Of a DNA stretch of 64,000 bases, positions 60,409-64,000 are shown one piece after another. The stretch covers positions 1-64,000 of the forward strand of contig NZ_KB913020.1 of the NCBI RefSeq assembly GCF_000383975.1, read 5' to 3'. The translations under genes were made by a program, and so were the position numbers. Below the pieces are notes generated by a model, which saw nothing but the letters and a program-made list of their open reading frames with translations, did not search any database and was not told the origin of the DNA. The DNA comes from Natronorubrum tibetense GA33. Its GTDB lineage: Archaea > Halobacteriota > Halobacteria > Halobacteriales > Natrialbaceae. Position 1 is the first letter of the stretch, and each line of letters begins with the position of its first letter.

Positions 60409-61417
60409 CGTGAGCGACGGCCAGACACGCCGCTGACGAGTCGAACGCTCGACAAAACCATTCTTACGGCCTCCGTGACGAGAGCAACGCGTGAGTACTC
60501 GCGACCGAAAAGCAGCTTCGACCCCGGTCTCGGTCCGCGTGTGACTTTCTACTCGAGTCGAGCAGGACCGTCATCATATTCTGGGCTGCACGCAGATACA
60601 ACGCATCGATAGCAGCCATCACTCGGACTTGATAGCCCTCGAATTCGCCGAGCAGTTCGCTCGTTCGCGAGGGATCGATTGGACTACTGCTGTCTCCGAA
60701 CCCGCCCGCAGTCGGATGGGACCGGCTCCAGAGATGGCGAACCGTCTCGCTGTCCTCCACTCGGGTTATCCGGCGGACTGCCACTCAATGACCGCCGACG
60801 ACAGTCACGACTGGCGGTGCCACAACAGAGTTGATCCACAACAGCAACGACAGCCGCGACCCACACACCACTGACAGAATCGCTCTCGGCCGCCACGACC
60901 GCCCCGTTGACGGCGACAAAGTGAACGGATTTCGAGAGACTCACGAAAGTATTTACTTACCGACTAAATCGAGTGGAATTCGAGCTAGTCATTGCGAACG
61001 TCCGACCGAGTTTATTCGAACCCTCGGTCTACGTATCGTCGAAGCAACACCGAGTGATCGCCGTCGCGGCCACCAATGTCCGCGGTGAATGCGACGGTTT
61101 CGGTGGTGGAGAAGCACCAGTGAACACACCCGACGCAATCGGCAGAGGATTTCGAGCGAGTGGGTCATACGGGGCGAGAACTCTATGGCACTGCTGTGTA
61201 CGAACCCGAACTGTACGCGATGCAACTGTCGTATGTCCACGACATCGCGACAGGACGCGAGCGCACGCATCGCCGATAGTGAGCTCGCTCGAGCACACGA
61301 CCTATCACCTGCCATGAGATACGATATCGTACGAATAAATGATTGATAAAAAACATTTTGAGGAGCGGTCACGACGGTATAGAGAAACGTGAGTGAAAAC
61401 AGCCACATCCATCCCAC
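60409..61417. other. about 1 kb without a convincing gene
   Basis: Frames exist on both strands, but their products are basic or lack the acidic bias of the window. The best is a minus-strand frame at 60464-60784 (ELLGEFEGYQVRVMAAIDAL, AAQNMMTVLLDSSRKS) that may be a decayed gene. The right part (61320-61370) is AT-rich and probably holds the promoter of the regulator at 61418. Confidence 0.45.
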
Positions 61418-61924
61418 ATGAGCATTCAGTTCCGAGCCTCCGTCGCGGTGATCGCCGCTTTCAGTACGGTCAGCACCGAATCAGCCCCCACCGGCACGAG
61501 CGTCGAGACACTCATTCCACTTATCATCTCCAGTCACAGCCAGCCGGCCCAGATCGGGTGGAGTCCACACCTCGCAGCCCTGGTCGGCATCCTGGCACTC
61601 GCGCTCCTCGGTGGCGTCCTCGCCGCCCGCAACCGATTTGACGAGCAAGACACGCTCGTCGCCGAGTCGGAGCCACGGAGCGAGGAGTTCCTGACCGACC
61701 GAGAGAGAGTTCAGCAACTGGTCCGCGAGAACGGCGGGCGGATGAAGCAGTCGAGAATCGTCGACTCCGTCGACTGGTCGAAGGCCAAGGTCAGTCGACT
61801 GCTCGCCGAACTCGAGGAGGAGGGCCGAGTCACGAAACTCCGTCTCGGTCGGGAGAACCTGGTCTGTCTCCCGGGTCACGAGCCGACGGCCTCCCAGTCA
61901 CCCGAGAAACCGAAAAGCGAGTGA
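61418..61924 (+). CDS. membrane-bound HTH regulator
   Basis: 168 residues: a signal-like hydrophobic N-terminus (1-22), a short exterior loop, one membrane helix (HLAALVGILALALLGGVLAA), a linker, then a winged helix (RVQQLVRENGGRMKQSRIVD, SVDWSKAKVSRLLAELEEEG). The DNA-binding part is inside the cell. Such one-piece membrane regulators are frequent in haloarchaea (DUF7343-like, from memory). The exported acidic protein follows after 170 bp and may be its target. Confidence 0.82.
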   Translation: MSIQFRASVAVIAAFSTVSTESAPTGTSVETLIPLIISSHSQPAQIGWSPHLAALVGILALALLGGVLAARNRFDEQDTLVAESEPRSEEFLTDRERVQQLVRENGGRMKQSRIVDSVDWSKAKVSRLLAELEEEGRVTKLRLGRENLVCLPGHEPTASQSPEKPKSE

Positions 61925-62094
61925 CGAACACCGGTCACAGCCACAGCAATCCGTATCAGCAACTATTGCTTTCACGGAGCGAAGCACTGCCTGAAGCAGA
62001 CCCTACCGGCCGTAGGCTGCGATTTCCGGCCGCAATGGTTGTGGCGGTTTATGCGGGGAACCAGCCATTAGCCGGTGCCTTACGGCAGATAGAC

Positions 62095-63624
62095 ATGACT
62101 ACACGCAATCAGCTACTCGTGGTACTCACCGCCTTGATGATGGTGTGCTCGAGCGGGGCGATGGTCGCGGGTGCGGCACCGGCCGCGACCCTCGACGAGC
62201 ACGACGAGGACGAGTACGACGATACAGACGCGGGCGAGGACACAAACGCGGACGGAGATGACGCGGATCCAAATGACGTACCGGACGAGGAGGTGGATCC
62301 GCCTGAGAACGGCGACATGGACGCCGAAGCGACCGTGACGTTCACCGACCAGGAACTCGAGAACGACACGGTCGTCGTCGACGAGGTCACGGTCGAAGAC
62401 GGCGGCTTCGTCGTGATTCACGACAGTAGCCTGCTCGCCGGAAACGTCGTTGAGAGCGTCATCGGCGCCTCCGAGTATCTCGACGAAGGGACACACGAGA
62501 ACGTCGAAGTGACCCTCGACGAGCCACTCGAGGAGGACGAGACGCTAATCGCAATGGCGCACTTCGACACGAACGACAACGAGGAGTACGACTTCGTGGA
62601 GACCGACGGCGCGGAAGATGGACCGTACCTCACTGCTGACGACGAACCGGTGACCGACGAAGCCATCGTCACCGTCGACGCAGCATCGGAGGAAACGCCC
62701 GATGAAACCCCTGAAGCGGCCGAAGAAGAGCCAGTATCGGAAGAACCGGTTGACGAAGAGGTTGCAGATGCCGACGAGGAACCGGTTGAGGAAGAGCCAG
62801 CCGACGTGGACCCTGACGATGCTGACGACGAACCACCCGAAGAAGAGCCTGACGCAGTCGAAGAAGAACCAGTAGCGGAGGAGCCAGCTGACGAAGAGGC
62901 TACAGATGCCGACGAGGAACCGGTTGACGAAGAAGTCGAAGATGCCGATGAAGAGCCTGTAGAGACGGAACCAGTGGAGGAAGAACCAGTTGAAGAAGAA
63001 CCCGAAGCGGTCGATGACGATACGATCGACGTTCTCATCGAAGAGGTGACGATCTTCGTGTTCTTCGATGAACTCCCGCACGGCGAGCCAGCCGACGGTG
63101 ACCACGTCAACATCGACGCGAACGATGTCGAGGGTGACGACGGTCTCGAGGGCGCTGCAATCGACGGCGACGCAGCCGAAACCGATGCGACTACCGGTGA
63201 CGATGCGGCTCACGACGATGCGAGCGAGACGTACGATCTCGACGAACTCGGCTACACGTTCACCGATATCGAGCTCAACGTCACTATCGAGACGGTGACG
63301 GTCGTGCCGATCTACGATCACCACGGTGACGGCCACCACCACGACGCCGACAGCGGTCACCACCACGCTAACGGCGAACACCACCACGACGCCAACAACG
63401 GAACGAACGGCGTCGAAACGGATTCAGTTGACGACGCACACGATGCAGCCGATCACGACGAGTACGACATCGTGATCGAACACGCGTCCGTCTTCGTGTT
63501 CGTCGGTGACCTCGGTGAGCTACCCCACCACCCAATCGACGACGAATCGGCCGAACACAACGACGATGCTGTCGACGACGCCGACGATGCAGACACCCAG
63601 CCGGCCATCGCGAGCGCGCTCTAG
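62095..63624 (+). CDS. secreted acidic, His-rich protein with DUF7282-like domain
   Basis: 509 residues from the ATG at 62095. Sec signal TRNQLLVVLTALMMVCSSGA with likely cleavage near AAPA. Residues 75-215 resemble DUF7282 (TVTFTDQELENDTVVVDEVT, GGFVVIHDSSLLAGNVVESV). A stretch of about 130 residues follows, made of Glu-Glu-Pro-Val/Ala repeats. The C-terminal part has two beta segments (IDVLIEEVTIFVFFDELPHG, YDIVIEHASVFVFVGDLGEL) around a His cluster (HHHDADSGHHHANGEHHHD) able to bind metal. No membrane anchor at the end, so it is secreted or held by the surface. Confidence 0.8.
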   Translation: MTTRNQLLVVLTALMMVCSSGAMVAGAAPAATLDEHDEDEYDDTDAGEDTNADGDDADPNDVPDEEVDPPENGDMDAEATVTFTDQELENDTVVVDEVTVEDGGFVVIHDSSLLAGNVVESVIGASEYLDEGTHENVEVTLDEPLEEDETLIAMAHFDTNDNEEYDFVETDGAEDGPYLTADDEPVTDEAIVTVDAASEETPDETPEAAEEEPVSEEPVDEEVADADEEPVEEEPADVDPDDADDEPPEEEPDAVEEEPVAEEPADEEATDADEEPVDEEVEDADEEPVETEPVEEEPVEEEPEAVDDDTIDVLIEEVTIFVFFDELPHGEPADGDHVNIDANDVEGDDGLEGAAIDGDAAETDATTGDDAAHDDASETYDLDELGYTFTDIELNVTIETVTVVPIYDHHGDGHHHDADSGHHHANGEHHHDANNGTNGVETDSVDDAHDAADHDEYDIVIEHASVFVFVGDLGELPHHPIDDESAEHNDDAVDDADDADTQPAIASAL

Positions 63625-63729
63625 GCACGGCCCGTCGAACCATCCCATCGAATTGCCGCTTTTCTCGGCGCTACTGAACCCCGAACTGTGGGCCGAAACG
63701 TCGACAGAATCACCTGGCCGATAGTGGCG

Positions 63730-64000
63730 TCACGCGAGCAGCCGATACAGGCTGCTCGCAGCAACCGCCAACAGCGCGACGACGCTCGAGAGAACGGGAT
63801 CAATGCTCGAGAGTAGCGGAATCCCGAGCCCGGCGAACGCGATCACGGCGAGTCCGAGGACACAGACAACGAAGTGAAACTGGAGCGCCATCGACTCGGT
63901 CTCCCCGTGACCGTTGATGTACTGCAGGACGTCGTCGAAGTTGGGACCTCGCTGGATCGTCTTCGCGTCGGAGTCGTACTCGATGACCGCGTCTTCCTGG
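63730..64000 (-). CDS. membrane protein, 5' end beyond the window
   Basis: The visible 89 residues are the C-terminus, read from the right edge to the TGA at 63730-63732. They include the hydrophilic VIEYDSDAKTIQRGPNFDDV, LQYINGHGETESMA, and two helices (LQFHFVVCVLGLAVIAFAGL, SSVVALLAVAASSLYRLL). Not recognised. Intergenic space to the His-rich protein gene is 105 bp, convergent. Confidence 0.7.
   Translation of the reverse strand, partial: QEDAVIEYDSDAKTIQRGPNFDDVLQYINGHGETESMALQFHFVVCVLGLAVIAFAGLGIPLLSSIDPVLSSVVALLAVAASSLYRLLA

Noticed and set aside
60989-61417. 142-codon minus-strand frame
   Set aside because: Rich in Arg, His and Ser, with no acidic bias and no motif; it also covers the likely promoter of the regulator at 61418.
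62700-63010. Tandem DNA repeats in the His-rich protein gene
   Set aside because: They are coding repeats (Glu-Glu-Pro-Val/Ala) within an intact frame and need no separate feature.
1-64000. tRNA, rRNA and riboswitch genes
   Set aside because: No cloverleaf-like gene, rRNA segment or cobalamin riboswitch before cbtB was recognised by eye; a covariance-model search would be needed to exclude short RNAs.

Overview
The window reads as chromosomal DNA of an extremely halophilic archaeon. It is GC-rich and its proteins are very acidic. Exported proteins carry twin-arginine signals and lipoboxes, promoters have archaeal TATA boxes close to the start codon, and the replication and turnover proteins (Orc1/Cdc6, Cdc48, XPB-type helicase) are archaeal. 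A Natrialbaceae-type haloarchaeon (Natrinema/Haloterrigena/Natronorubrum-like) is my guess, made from general family knowledge and not from a search.

Layout. 0-6.2 kb: a HerA/DUF87-type ATPase gene diverges from a ParA gene coupled to a small acidic protein with a ribbon-helix-helix-like end. The roughly 1 kb between them is filled with short palindromes of two related types, and the whole looks like a partition cassette with its centromere. A Rad25/XPB-like helicase follows. 6.3-11.4 kb: a three-gene operon of membrane-anchored, pilin-like proteins. 11.4-16.5 kb: an accessory island. Its borders carry similar origin-box-like inverted repeats. Inside are a truncated HerA paralogue, an AT-rich insert with a Tat-exported protein and a Tat lipoprotein, two orphan genes, a broken gene and an IS630-family element with a likely frameshift window. 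16.6-23 kb: core genes (Cdc48, a Bat-type regulator, an R2-like diiron protein, small conserved halophile proteins, archaeal shikimate kinase and chorismate mutase), with a solitary IS200/IS605-type end hairpin after cdc48.

22.9-24.9 kb: two toxin-antitoxin operons. The 3' end of the chorismate mutase gene recurs after each one, as if modules had been inserted repeatedly at this gene end. 24.9-38.3 kb: a CBS-epimerase fusion and a sugar aminotransferase (surface glycan), a Usp protein, small regulators and membrane proteins, and two divergent tyrosine recombinases flanking an ABC transporter and a DUF4097-type lipoprotein. The second recombinase has lost its catalytic residues. 38.4-46.9 kb: a nine-gene Mrp-type cation/proton antiporter operon with three large NuoL/M/N-like subunits and a Usp-MrpE fusion.

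47-54 kb: CbtB/CbtA cobalt uptake with a [2Fe-2S] ferredoxin, then acyl-CoA metabolism genes split by an orc1/cdc6 gene. Five copies of an origin recognition box flank that gene, so this is a candidate replication origin. The thiolase beside it has Ser in place of both catalytic Cys residues. 54-64 kb: a MmgE/PrpD protein, pyrD and pyrC of pyrimidine synthesis, another sugar epimerase, a gene-poor stretch, and a membrane-bound regulator beside a large acidic, His-rich secreted protein. A membrane protein gene is cut by the right edge. No rRNA, tRNA or CRISPR array was recognised. All family names come from reading motifs, not from database searches.
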